Part shown: positions 43,424 through 57,500 of the stretch, one piece after another
Numbering within the stretch: position 1 is the first letter of the stretch
How the letters are laid out: each line of letters opens with the position of its first letter
Source of the DNA: Rosellinia necatrix
Lineage: Eukaryota > Ascomycota > Sordariomycetes > Xylariales > Xylariaceae
DNA: 64,000 nt
Reading direction: 5' to 3'
Assembly (NCBI GenBank): GCA_021209875.1
Contig: JAGYVD010000004.1
Location: forward strand, 372,001-436,000
Program-made: the position numbers and the translations under genes
The notes under the pieces: model-generated
What the model was told of the DNA's origin: nothing
Databases searched by the model: none
What the model saw: only the letters and a program-made list of their open reading frames with translations

Positions 43424-45426
43424 CTTCATCCCCTTTTTCAAATCCACCTTCGTTTCGTTTTCTTATGTTGTCAATCCTTCCTCCCATCTCATTTTTTAAC
43501 TCAGAGTATCCATCGCGCGTATGCACTCCTAGTTAGGTAAGTATCCATAATGAATGACAGTACAATAGCCGATCTGTACAGTTCTTTAACATCTTGTCAT
43601 CACTTGGACACTGTCGGGACTAGCTAGACACGTCAGCCGTCTCCATCGCGCCTCAATTAACAATCTATAAACCAAGAAAGCGGCTAATTCAGTCGGCTCA
43701 TGGACCAGGAAACGTATTTTCCTTCGCCGTGCCCTCCCCACGGCCCATCTGCGGCCAAATAGCCGCCGTACTTTATTCACCTTTCATTGTGGCGTTGTTG
43801 CCCTTCGCCGTCAACCCCGTCGCCGTCCGCGGCACAGTCAGAAATATGCCTTGATCGGCGGCCGCACGATCCGAAGCGCCGGGAATGGCGCCATCAACCC
43901 GCTCGCCGAGTCGGTCGTATCCAAATCTGGTCCCCACGGACCCAAGCCTCGCTTGCAGCTATCAATAGGCGAGGAATATCGAATCATCCAAGCGCGGCAG
44001 CGCCTCCTATAGATCCACCGGCATGAAAACCTAAAAAGGAAACCGGCGGTAATGGAACGCGCGGTTATTCAGACTAGATAGATAAATAGATAGTGGTTAT
44101 TATTTGGTAATTATTTATTGTACATGGCTATTGATAGTAGTATGCAAAATAAAGACCCTTGATACGATGTCATCTGTGCTGTAAGTGCATCATCCACCAT
44201 GCGTTGTTTACTTCCGAATACCATGTTCAAATCCTGACGCTTCTTTATAGTAGATATCATAAGTTATTATCCAGAACATGGTTACAGCATCGTACTACAA
44301 GAGCATTATTACCAGAGAACGACAAGTGGAACGTTATCAAGTCAGGTATTTGACGATCGGCATCCATTCATGTGCTACAAACGAGACTACGATGGCCATT
44401 TTTAAAAATCTGGTTCATTTTTTCAGACTGTGACCTATCAATCATCACATCCTCAAGCGTCCAGTAGATTAAGGAGTTACACACCAATAGCAGTGGTATG
44501 GAGGTATAACCAGTATAACCAGGCGAGATAAATGGCGGCAGTTAGTAGTCATTTGAGGTTGATGAGGGGCGATAATAATAATAATGACATATCCGCAATC
44601 TCTCCCCCTCTCAATATAAAGCATAATCGTAACAAGCATACCGCTGTAGCCACGCAGGTACATTTATATCAATACAAGTCTATTATAACCCTCATATTTA
44701 TGCATATTATCATTTTTATTCTAAGTTTCGTCGGGTTGTGATAGTTTTGACGACCTACCTAGTTACGTCCAGCCGTGTCGATGCAAGCGAGTGATCTACG
44801 ACTTCACCATAACGCCGGGTCTACGCTCGTATGACAAGAGCAATCACAAAAAAAAAAAAACACGAGCAGTACTTCTGGGCGCATTCATCCATGCTCTAGG
44901 TGCACAAGGGCCGCAATACGAGAAAAACCCGAGGAGAGGAAGGGGAAGGCACCTACATCCCTAACATCCTAGCCATCGTAATGATTACCAACCACGGGGT
45001 TACCACCGCCGTCTCTTTGTTTCCATCTTTCTCCGGACTGGTGGTGTCGATGGCGTATTCAGAAAACGAAAACAAAGACGTGAGGAGGAGGAGGGGATGA
45101 GGGGGGAGATGGATGAGGTGATAGGCGCCTGGCGCCTAGCACCGTCTACCGGAAGCCCGTCGAACCACGGACGAAAAGCAAGAAGGTAAATTGCCCGTCT
45201 ACCCCCCCATCGCGTGAAGTCCAGACAACCCCCCCCAACCCCGGCCGCGCGCAACAGTAGCAGCAGCAGCAGTAGCAGCAGCCGTGGAATATCGTTTCTC
45301 TCATGGACAAGCAGAAAAGAAAGAGCTGGGCGCGGCCGAACGTATCATCGCATCGCGTGTCTTGTTCGCTCTACGATTCCAGGTCGCGCGAGTTCGTGGG
45401 TTGGTCGTCATCATCATAGTCGGGCG

Positions 45427-45488
45427 AGACAGACACACAGACTGACAGACAGACAGACAGACAGACAGACTGACTGACTGACTGACTG
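45427..45488. repeat. CAGA/CTGA tetranucleotide repeats
   Basis: Runs of ACAG followed by ACTG units; microsatellite. Confidence 0.9.
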
Positions 45489-45587
45489 CTGATGGGATTT
45501 TAAAAAATAGCTGCACGTTATACGTGCGTTACCTACGTCCTAGGGCGCGCGGGGAGATCGAAATCATGGTGATCACTACAAATAGAC

Positions 45588-45609
45588 GATTTTTTTTTTT
45601 TTTTTTTTT
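45588..45609. repeat. Poly-T tract
   Basis: Homopolymer of about 20 T in the gene-poor region. Confidence 0.9.
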
Positions 45610-46312
45610 GCGTGCACAGCGAGTGAACCATGGCGGAGCTTTGTTTTTCCCTCGCTCGCTTGCTTGCTCGCCATTCGCGGGGTTTGGAGGTGAGGGTGAG
45701 GTGTAAGAGTGAGAGAGGTATGTGCGTGCGTGCGTGCGTGCGTGATTTGCTTAAGCGTTCGATGTTAACGTTGCTTTTCGGAGCCACTTTCTCTTTCTCT
45801 TTCTCTCTTTGTCTCTCTCTCTTTCTCTTTCTCTCTCTCTCTCTCGGTTACGTCCATTTGCCGGTCTGACCGCATAGCATAATGTAGTTGTAGTCACCTC
45901 TTTCTTTGATGATCATCTTATTATTTTTTTTTCCCCTCCCCTGATATGCTGAGGATGATGGCGTCAAGTGGTTCACCGCTTTGCGGTGGGCAGTCTTTTT
46001 TTTTTTTTTGGTAGTATTTTAATTACCTATCGATCGACATCTCTTACTTAGTTACGTATAGTGTAATGCCTACATGCGGTATAAAGGAGGGTGGTAATGG
46101 GCTGTGTCTCTCGTTACAAGGTTACGTGTGGCGCTGGAATTTGCCCGTCCGGCGAACGTCATGCGAAGGGAAAACAGCCGGACTAGTAGTTCACGTAAAG
46201 GGGTGCGCGTGTTTGTTTGCTGACCGGGCGCGTCCGGCGAGACCACGACGACGACGTCGTTCCGCCACCTATCGGAACCCTCGGTATGGTCATCGAGGAA
46301 GATTACCTACCT

Positions 46313-46349
46313 ACAGTATGTTACAGTATATTACAGTATGTTACAGTAT
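46313..46349. repeat. ACAGTATGTT-type minisatellite
   Basis: Four tandem near-identical units of about 10-11 bp (ACAGTATGTT/ACAGTATATT). Confidence 0.85.
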
Positions 46350-49300
46350 GGGGAACTGTCGCGTGTCATGTCCTGTCGTGTCTTTTTTTTTTTTCTTGGC
46401 CTTAGTGGGTTCTTCATTCCTCTCATAATTGACCTTTTTCTATATCTAGCAGTAATTAACGGGCGGCTGTGTTAATTTTTTTTTTTCTTTTTGGGCGGGA
46501 AGAAACAAACACAAGTCACGTAACATCGCTTTAGCGCCACCCGGACTTCCTTCATTCTGGGTGGGAAATGGGCTTTGAGTGGATGCAGGCAGGGCTGGCT
46601 GAAGATGGGATGGCAGGCTGGGGCGACCAAGAACGAACGCATGGACACACCATGGACGGAGAGGAGGCACTGTAAGATCCTCACGGCCCTCCTCCTTCCT
46701 CCTCCTCCCAGCCTACCTACCTAGTCGGATAATTCCGCAGAGGTCGTGGGGGCAGCAAAAGGAGCACAGTATTGTAACTTACCTACCGACTTACGCTCCA
46801 CCATACCTACCTGGCTATAATCCACAGGTACGACGCATGCTCTAACCAACTACCTAGGTACCTACCTACCTAAGGACTGTATAGCAATAGGTAGGTGCAG
46901 GCATGTTGCTGTGGTGTTATGCAAGTGGCGTGGCATAGGTGCTGTAGTGTAAGTAGGTACATGCTGTAATGTAGCGTGGCGTACGTAGTATAGGTATGTA
47001 GTGTAGGTATGTTAGTGTAGGTATGTATATGTAAGTGGTGTAGTGTAAGTGCTAGTCTACCTACCTAGGATACCTACCTACACTATCCACCTAGTAAGAC
47101 GTCGGTCCCCGGTATTCCACATCCCTCATGCCGTCCGCTTAATGCTGACAGTTTGGCTAGTTACCGGGAATGGCCAACTACAGGAGTCTAGTGACAACCA
47201 GCATATAGATGTCAGTGGCAGTCTAGCGAAACGCGCGGTGGGCCGTGTGTCGGTCGTCGATCCGCTGGTGCAATGCATGCACAAAGACACTAATCATCTA
47301 GGTTTAGGTGCCTTTCTAGACTAGACGTTAATACTACTACTACTAGGTTTAGGTACCTAGGGCAGGTAAGTAGGTCACATACCTACCTAAGCTAGCTACT
47401 TGTACCTAAGTGCTGTTGTGCTTGTCACCATCTGCCGGTCTTCCTCCTATCTCGAGCAAGTCCTTTGAAAGATGTTGCCGTTTTGGGGGTGGCTCCTCCT
47501 GGAACCCTGGGCTCCAGTGTTAGCCGCGCGAGCTACAGGGCCCCCCCGGCTCCCCGACCCATCGCCCATCCATAGGGTAATCTTGACACAACTGCCGCCA
47601 CGTCCAATCTCCTGGACCTCGGCATGGCGTGTAGGCGATAGCGTTAGTGACTCTTGGTATCGGTCTCCCATACCAAAACCAAACCTCCCCCGGGTAACTT
47701 CTTCCTTCCCTAACCTGGCCAAGCGGCGTATCAGATTTGTTCCTCGCTGCTTCGAGAATTCCGTCCGGAGCAGGGTCGGAGGTGCCGGTTCCGCTACGGG
47801 CCCGCGCGCTCTGCTCTGCTCTGCCCTGCCCTGCCCTGCCCTGCGCATCGCTCCAAAGCCCGCCGCCAAGCCGTCGCCAGAGAGCCTACGTGGTAGTCGT
47901 CGGCCGAAGCGCATAGCGCGATGAGAAGCACGACCGGGTCGCTTACAAGCAAGCAAATGCACGTTAAGGCGAACCTGTCTCAAACCACTGAACCCCTGCC
48001 GCCTATAACTCCCCCCGTTTCCCCGTCCCTTGGCACAGCCTTATTGGGGGGGAGATGTAGGGATTTTCGCCACCGATGCTACGGTTGACAGCTTGGGAAA
48101 GCAAATAGGGCTGTGTACCTGGTGGGCTTGTAAGGGGGCCGAAGCTGTCATGGGTACTGTTGATTCGTCGAGGAGATTATAGAAATATTAATTATAAGTG
48201 ATGATGATGGGTGAAGCATTTATGCCCCACACTGAAGGGGAAGAAAAAAAGGGAGAAAGCCCCCTATATTAGTCACAGCACTGCTGCTGGCAGGATGGAG
48301 TGTTTCGTTGTTGTATCCAATATCAACAATTGATACTGGATTCTAGACAAGTGTCCATAAAGGGGTTGTGAGACCATATCCACCGCCAGATAGGGAGCAA
48401 GAGCAACTCCGGCCCATGTCAGTTGAGAGCTGGGCAAAAACACTCGAGTCAACGTTACAGAGAGTGAACTCGTGGATCGAGCATAAAGCTTAGCTATGGT
48501 GGGATTTAAGGCGGCCCGAAAATCGCTGCCCCTAAGCAGAATACGGGCTTTCGGCCATTACTGCTCGTGGTATTTGACAAACTCTCGATATGTTCGAGGT
48601 TCCTGTCATATGATTTCTGTAAGCTAACGTGCTTGACTCTGATATAGCATTGATTGTATAAGTCCTGTCGATCCCTTTTCATGGATGGACATTCTAAGTG
48701 CTGACTGGAAAGATCTGGGTAATAATAGCACACAAAGTTGGATATACGAGTTGGGATACTCATAACTGCTATTTCTGATATGGGTTTCAAAGCCCGCAGC
48801 AATATGAGCTTGGAGGAGTACCCCAGGCAAGCCAAAGGACCACGCGTTCGCGTGGCTGCTGCCACGCGAAGTCCTACTTGTAAAAGTATCCTTCGACCTT
48901 CGCGAAATAGACGAGGATGACTATCTACCCCATGCCCCCTAGAATAATAATTAGCCACAATACGGTTGAAATTAGGTCCACTAACATGAAATTTACAAAA
49001 CTAGTATTATTAATGTGAATGCGCGGTATCGTTGAGTAGAATAATATCATTAATGATCAATTCTCTGGTGCTGCTGGTAGGACGTCAAAATGTAGTCCTT
49101 TGCATACTCAAGTAGATGTACCATAGGGCTGATTTGGTAATAGTGACGATGACACCAATTTCTTCCACTGGTGTGAGGAACACACGTGTACATCGGCCTT
49201 CAGCCTCTCGAGACCGGACGTAATAGGGCCGAAGCTGCTATCGGGTGACCCCTCCCTTCGGCGCCGCATAGGGGGATCACTTTGTTAATAATCACTGCCT

Positions 49301-50774
49301 TACCCTGGGCTGATGCGAGAGACTTTAGGGCGACAGCCGTGGCCAATGAGACGACCGAAAGTCCATGAATCGATGGGAGGCGATCCCTTCGGAATCGCTT
49401 AGGCGCTTCTGCTACTGGTCAATGATTACTGGTGATTCTTGCAAGGAGCCGTGCCACGGCACAAACACTTGGCGGCTGTCGAATGCTTGAGAATGGTTTC
49501 GATGGAAATCAACAACCTATTGCATAATGCCTCCTCATTTGGCACACCGCCTATCTTAGGGGGTTTTACATATCCGGGGGGTGTGAGAGGTCTCACTTGT
49601 GCAGGGATAGAAGAGATGCTCAGACGTTTTGTGAAAACTAGATGCTTGGAGCTGAACACTTGGGGCGCGACTTGATTGTTCTCTCGGTGGCGGAAAGAGG
49701 GCCGGAGAGGGCCAATCAGACAGACGGTACCGGCGCAGCGTCTTCGCGACACCTCTCACGCATCCGGCGCTCCCGAGTTCGGAGTGGCCACCAATATTCC
49801 AACGTTCCCTCGCAGCCAGGAGGTCTGGAAAACGGCCCATTGGAGCATGAAAAAGATTCCATGGGCTTTGGTGGCACAAACCCGACGTTACCTGCTGCGA
49901 CAGGCAGCGCATGGTTGGTCGCGATGCTCTCGAGCGGACCGGTGGCCGGCTTATTCACCAAACCCATGGCTTGTAAGTAATACGTTTGGTTCGGATTGAA
50001 CTCGGGTTTCTACCGCAGGGAACACAGAGGGAACACAGAGGGAACACGGGTGATCGGGGATTATGTCGTCTGGCTGTGGGCAAGTGCCGAACGCGAGTGG
50101 CGCGATGTGGAGCGAGATGGCAGAATAGGCGGCATCGAACCCATTGGCGACGCCTTACATGACATGACATAAGGCGGTGTTAGGCAGTATTGGATATTGT
50201 GACTTGGCAATCGGGTTTCGCAAGGCTAACCCCCTCTGAATCCCATCTAGCTTCTGTTGCCTGGGTCTCTTCTCCGGCAGCTCCCTGGGACGGACGGGCG
50301 GGCGGACGATAAGTCGACAGCAGGGGCGGGAGGAGCATGGATGGTGTATCATACCGCCTCGGGGATTAATAAGAAGATATAGTTATGTAGTGTATGTATT
50401 ATCTTATCTTACTGTCAAGTCAATGGGCGAGAGCGGACGGCACGTGATATTCGATATTCAATTCACACCCAAGTACATGCCAAAAGCAAAGTACTTAGTG
50501 TAGACTACTTGATCCTGTAAAATTCCCAGGGTCCAGGTTCGCATTGCAACGTTCTCTGCCGGTTCGTTCTTCCTGGGTTCTTCGGTCTGAATGCGCGCGG
50601 AGAGCAAGCCGAATGTGGAGAAGCGTGGTCGGAGAATATCACACAATTCAAGCATCCGAGTCATGATAGGTTGATATGGCCTGCATCTCCGTCCGCTGCA
50701 CGTGGTGGTTGAAGAGGTTGGGCAGACTTGCAAGTACATGCCGTACATACAACAGACCGGCAGGTACGTACTAT

Positions 50775-50860
50775 GGTAATGTAGTGTAGTGTAGTGTAGT
50801 GTGGTGTGGTGTGGTGTACTGTAGTGTACTGTAGTGTGCTGTAGGTAGTGTAGTGTAGGT
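50775..50860. repeat. GTGTA pentanucleotide-type repeat
   Basis: Tandem GTAGT/GTGGT/GTACT units over about 85 bp. Confidence 0.9.
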
Positions 50861-51539
50861 AGGTTTTCACTTGTCAAGGGACCTAGTCAGGGATTATTAA
50901 GTAATCCCTGGCTAATTTTAGGTAAGGTTCCAACCGGATTTTCCAGCAAATCGGCTATCTGGATCGCATTTTTTGCTTTCGACATCAGTGTTTCGTGGGT
51001 CGCCATGGGTCTTGGGCCCCGGTCGGCGCTAGGCCGAGCTTGGTGCGATTTTTCGAAAAAGCCGCCAGGGTCCCCGGCGAGCATCACCCACTGAACTGGG
51101 GCTACCCTCGGCTGCTCGGCCTTTGCCGTCCACATTGACGCTGGTTCCTTTGCTTTTGATGCATGACCGTTTCTGGGCTGCGGTACCCCGGGGGCAAGGA
51201 GCACAAGAAGAACTAGTGTATGCGCAGCGTAGTGTAGAGCTCTGGGGACATGGTACGATACCGTCAAGAATGGTAATGTGGTAGTCAGGTTGAAAGTGGA
51301 ATGGCATCATGCCACGAAGCAAGACTGACGCCAAATCTACGCTCGCTATGTGCAATCAGAAATCAAGAGAACCAACCGAACCCTTGACGACATCCTCTCA
51401 TGCATCCCCCATGCACCTAACGCACTACTGTCGACCAGCATCTCTGGTATGTACTTCTGTACAGTGGGTACAGTAGCGCACCACATATGTACATGTGGAT
51501 GTACGGTATGTATGCACGTAGTATGTAAATAAATATATA

Positions 51540-51560
51540 CATATATATATATATATATAT
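51540..51560. repeat. (TA)n microsatellite followed by (TG)n
   Basis: Short TA run continued by GTGTGTGTATG. Confidence 0.9.
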
Positions 51561-54500
51561 GTGTGTGTATGCGCGTAGGTAGGTAGGTTAGGTACTAGGT
51601 AGTTAGTGTATGTACGCTACCATTGAGCTCGATGCATGTCTTGCAGAAACCAGGGTCTACCTCCAATTGACCGTTCGAAGGTCCCCTCCACCAGCTTGGT
51701 TGTGGCTCGATGGAGCCCACAGCTGCCTCGCAGGTCATTCGTTCACCGCTCCCTCATGCACAGCTCATGTGGACTTGTGACTGGTGGCATGCAGCGGCTT
51801 CGACCAATCCCTTGGTAAAGAGCCCATCGTGCATCATACGTGGCAGAGGTGCTGATAGACAAGCGTGCGAGACGGCGGGGGACCAGAATGAATCATGCGG
51901 AAGCGGCCAGATAGAGAGAGTGGTCTGAGACGATGCGCGATACCGTACACTACACTAACACTGCTTGCGGATGGTTGAGGATGGTTGACACACCAAAGAG
52001 GGATAATCAAATAAAACCACGATGCCTGTGCTCATGCTGACGATAGATACGGAGCATACATGGACAGGAACCTAAGGCGGAGACTGCATATGAGTAAGTG
52101 TAAACACTATTGAAGACTGCACATTGTGCTGAGAAGCCATCAGTCAGTCCCGCACTTGCGCCCTTTGGGGCTACCAAGTAGATGGGTTAAGTATGTACAT
52201 GTCGCTATAATAATGGGTGTATATCTTCGAATTTAGCAAACGTCATTACTTGATGACGTGGGGAGGGCAGGTAGGTATGCTTACCTGGGGAGTTTAGTCC
52301 AGTGCCGCTCCCCTATAACTAGGTGGTTACATAATACAGCCTGAATATGCGGTGGCTACCCTCAGGTTGCCTGAGCTCCGGGTTTACAAGGAGGTGGGAA
52401 GGGAGCGTATGCTCCGCTATTATGTATGTAAGTCGTCCTCGGTAACTAGCGTTAGGAGTATGGACGGATATTAGGTAAGTACCTAGTGATGTATGTATAT
52501 TGTAGTCTAGTAGACCAGAAAAGTGCCAACTTGCGTATGCAGCTAGTGAAGTTCTGGGGATGCGTTGAAGATCATGAAACGTTGTATTTTCGGAGGCTAG
52601 TTAAGGTAGAGGCGCCAATCAATGTTTTACCGGCTGTGGTCAGACCACGCCTGTAGGTAATCGGTACAGTGCTCTGGTGATCGGCTTGGCTGCTTCAGCC
52701 TCATCTGAAGAAGTACAGAAGTACATACCTAGTCGTTACATGCCTAGGTACCTGCCTAGGTACATATCTACCTACTTGTAGGTGTTGTAAAAGGTGGTGC
52801 AATAGGTGGTGTAGGTAGTGTAGGTAGTTGTAATTAGTTACCGTGAGCTGCGGCAATCACGGCTTATTGATTGCCCTCGCCAAGGCCAGCAAGGGTGCCA
52901 GGCTTAGTCCTGTCATCGGAGCTTTGTCCCGCTCGAATGACCAGAGGTGTTTGTCTACCGGAATAAGGAAAATATCCCTTCCGTCTTGTCTTCTCCTCGC
53001 TCATGTTTACGGCATAGGTAGTGAGTGTACCGTCATTTGACGCGACCGGGTGAGATCCAGGTAGAGGGCAACTGTTTGTTATGTGCGCCCGCTAAGCTTT
53101 GTGTGGCAGCCAGCAGTCCCGCACCTTATTCATGGGGCTGCTGCTTTGACTGGCATGGCATACGTCTGTGTCAAAGTGAGCACCGGTAGAGTTTATATAA
53201 ATGCGTCGCCTCGTGTTGAATTTCCATCAGTGTGCCTCCAAATATCATGGTTACCGAATTGTGCGTCGCAATGGGAGGGGAAGGGAGGGGAGGGGTCATC
53301 TACAAGTACCTGGTGTATTGATGTTTTAAAGTTGGTGATTATTGTAGTGGGTGGTGAGAGACGGACTGGACTGGGGTGGGTGTGATGATGACTGACCAGT
53401 CCTGCCGCAGGCTGCGCCAGTCCTGTGAATATCTGTTGCTACTACTTCGTACTACTAGTTTATATCGGTGGTTATCTTCAATACAGCCATGCTAACTAGT
53501 TATCGATGTGCTGGATGTGCGTGTGATTAGTGCGACGTAGTCGTCTGTACAATTTTGATATGCTGATAACTACTGTAGGTGGGTAGATAGTTGGAGCACC
53601 AGCTGTGCCCGCAACCTGCTGGTGCCAGTCTGGCCAGAGAGGAACGGTGATAATGCACCTTGCCTTGCCCAGCTAGCCACCTGGGTAGGTAGCTAGCTAG
53701 TGTCTTCTGGAGAGTGAATGATCCTTTCTCGCGCGTCTTGTCGGCGCACGCTACACTAATAGAACGTGGACGCAGGGATAGCGACGACGAGCTTGAAGAC
53801 GTGGCATGGCATTGGCATGGCATTGAGCACAGGTCCTTGGGTTTGGAATTGTTGATGCTTTGCAACTAGTGAAACGCTCGTCGGGTCGGGGGTCTTGAGG
53901 CTGTGCTGGTCTGGTAAAATGCATTCCTCACCTTCGACGGATTGGGTTACTGTTTCTAGGTAGGCCGGAGTTTGGGGTGCTGTAGGAGGTGAGAACGCCC
54001 GCCCGAGCTCGCCAGCAGCAAGCGATGAGGTAGCTTAGATAGGCAATAGGATTGTGCGAGCCCCGCAGTGGTGGGCCCCAGATGGTCAGATCCGTGGCCC
54101 ACTTGGCCCGCCCACCAAAAATGGACACGAGAAACTGCTGTTTCAGCCAACCACATGGACAATCCGCCAACCCTGAGCGCAGTTGAGTTTGACAAAATAT
54201 CTATTAGTGCAGAGTGAGCCCCATTACACCATACCTAATATGGCCTAGATCCTACGGTGACCAACGGTGATAGGCAGAAGACGGGGATATGACGCTTGAG
54301 GCAGAACAGCTTCTCGTCCTATTCCGCATCTTTCACATATGTAAGTGCATCGAAATGCTGGTGCCTGGGCCAATATTAGCGTGGAGTCCGAGTTGCCGAC
54401 AACTTTGTTAACTCGGGCCCTATCGAGTGTATCGGGACGGGGAATTGATGAAGCCCCGATATTTTCTTTTGCCGACAGCAATACCCTTTATCTGATCGGA

Positions 54501-57500
54501 GTGTGATATGGCCACTAGTGGAGGCGCCAATAAGAACTCTTTACTGTCTGTTGATTGAGATTCTTCATTTAATATCGGTAAGCTGATCAACTAGATGCCC
54601 AGGTGGCTACCACGGTGATCTACTATGTATGTATATAGGATGCGAAATGAGAATTCCAAAAAAACCAATTATCGTCTGTTGAGCGCGATGTGGAGTGAGG
54701 TCGGAGACTACTATTATAGCCGGTGTTTTCACCTCTTAGTGTAGGTCGGAGTTCTGGTCATTCGGCTCCTAGTGGCGAGGGTTTTATTTTATTTTTCAGG
54801 GGCCTAACTTTTCCAGCAATGACTTCAGAGATGACATCAACCGAGGCCAAAACCTACTGGTGGGAGCCAGAATCGAGTTGATCGGGTGCCTGATGACCCG
54901 GTGTTCATCAATGCACAGGCGGACTTGCTCTAAACCATTTACGTTATCGGCAAGACAGTAGACCATCCACTAGCATGCCAAATGTACACATGGCTGTTTG
55001 TGCGTCTCAGGCTGTCATACCGAAACTGGAAGGATAGGTAGGGACGAAAAGGAGATAGAATAACTAGTAGGAGTGAATAGTGAAATCACTGTTCGTAGAA
55101 AGGTCTGTATTACTCTCCCTACTACTTGTGAGAATCCTCGTCGATCTAGCCCTCCCAATTTGCGTTTCAGAGCCTTTCTAGGCGCGAGGAGGGATTAACT
55201 TTCTATCATCTCATGGATACCTAGCTCAAGGATATTATCTTCTATGCTTCTATTAACTAACTCGAATTCTAGTAATACTTCTACTCTCGAATCTAGAACC
55301 TTACGGTAATAGGTAGCTCGGATCCCGTTGAGTCGGGTTCCCAAAAAAAAAAAAAAAAGTACGCGCCAATAGCATAGATAATGAGGGGCTGCGCCCTATA
55401 TTGAGATGGAAATCTTAGCATTACCACTGACAGCAAATAGCTTAGACGTGATTCCTAGCTCTGGATGATTTAGAATGATTAGTGAACTACGCCTGTTTAG
55501 TGCTGTCATAGCACACAGGAGCTTTCATGTAGGGGGAAGCTATTCAGACTCTGGCAAGTCATGTACCTATGTACAGTGCGATGTGGGGCCGTTTTCGTGG
55601 AGCGCATAAACTGCGGGTGATGAGCCGAACTAAATACAGCAACACGCTAGTTTAGCAATTATGTCCGGGGCAAAATTAATACCAAGTATGTAAAAGGTAG
55701 CTAATAACTAGACGGTACTTTGTCGGTATGCTTTGCCCGCCCGGGTTAGGTGGTTAGTGTAGGGGCTGCTGTCACATTCTAGTGTACATAGATAGCGGTT
55801 AAGTATGTGCCATTGGACTCGGGTGCATGGGTGTTTGAGAATTCGGATGTGTTGGATACAACTTCAGCCATAAGTGCCAAGATATCTTTCCGCTCCCTTC
55901 CCGTGCACGAGTACCTGATGCTAAACAAATTATGTAGCGGTAACATTGCGCATCTTGCCCCGACCACCCAAAACCTTCACTGACCACCTTGCGGCCCCTG
56001 CAACACGGACACGTCAAAGGTGACAGCACAATGTTTGGTCTTCCTCCACCAGGGAGGGAAGGAAAGAAACAAGGTGAGCATAGCTACCATAGTGAATAGC
56101 CGGCTTCCGGTGCCTCCCTGGACGCCGCATATTGGGCCGTAATGTATTCTGTCGATGCGGAGATCGCATTGGTAATTGAAATGGTATGGCTTTGTCGATT
56201 GGATAATCGACCGAGTGGACACTATGGCGGCACCAATGAGGTCGAAACCCTGTCTGATACTTGGCACGGTTTAAATCGCAGAAGTGTAGAATAAAAGCTA
56301 AGAATGATAATGATAATAATAAAATAAGAGAAAAAACTGTAAGGAAATACCATGTGCGTATACAATTGCTAGTCTCTGAACCCATGGGGGTTTGAAGAGG
56401 GGACAGTCAGGGGACTTGTTCGGGGGACGAGGAGTACACTACACAAAAGGGGACCAAGGCTGATGGAGCCATCAGTTGCTTCGCCTCGTTGATGTTGTAC
56501 TAAGCTAAGAAAAGACCGAGGTGGTCCCTAGCATATAGCACTGCTTATATCATTCTAAGACGGGATGTTACGGTACACAGCAAATATTACCATGTTGTCT
56601 ATGATGATTTGCATCTGTTTATGACTTGACAATGCTATAGATCTTTAAAGGATCTCGTGACATCTTCCATGTTATACCTTATAGGGCTGCTGCCAAGTAT
56701 TGAGAATAGCAATCGCACGCGACCTATCAGCTGCTAATGGCATATCAGATATTTAGGTACATGCTGTACATCATGTAGCGTGTACTGAACGTGGTAGTAG
56801 TGGGATCATAAAAATAACAATATGAGCCTAAACGAAGCCTGTGAGTTGCATCGAGAATGCTGAGGTCGTTATGGCAGTAGATTAGGTAGTTACATAAATA
56901 CCTAGGTAGCTCGTAGAAGCCTGGGACGTTTTGTTGGTCGCAGTTGTGCTGCAGACCTAGGTACCTCGCATCGCCTCGGCACAGATTATTTTGGCTTAAA
57001 TGCATAATATGTCGAGCTGGAACCTTGTTTGTTGGTTAGGCAGGTATACATATACCAGATCGCTTACATCAATGTAACAATGCATGGGTGAGAAGATGGA
57101 TGTCGGGGAATTCTATGGCGGCCAGCACACTACATAAGGTACATGTGCTATAGACACGTGTGTATTCCTTGCCTGGTTCCTTTTCGCACGGTCACACGGC
57201 TCATTGTGCATGACAAGTGTTGGCTGTGCCCGGCACCTACGGGACTACCTACCTAGTCCCTCTCTGCTGGTTTAACTACAGGGGTATACATAGTGGACTT
57301 GGGATGTTGGCTTCAAGGCAGCCTTTTGAGTAGGGCCTGGCAGGTAGTTAGTTAGTTGTTAGGTTAGTGTGACAGGGGATTTTTGTTGGTCTAATGGGTA
57401 CTGCTCCAATGACCTTAGGCATGCCTACCAAGGTCTGCATGCTATCTACACCTTTTCTTTTATTTCCCTACCTGGGTACTCGGATGGTAGTTACCTCCTG

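Noticed and set aside
45427..45488. Short regular repeats considered as a possible CRISPR-like array
   Set aside because: They are contiguous tetranucleotide microsatellites without spacers, and the genome is fungal.
47447..47983. Opposed frames of 150 and 178 codons
   Set aside because: Composition is biased by CTGCC/CTGCT repeats and no family was recognised.
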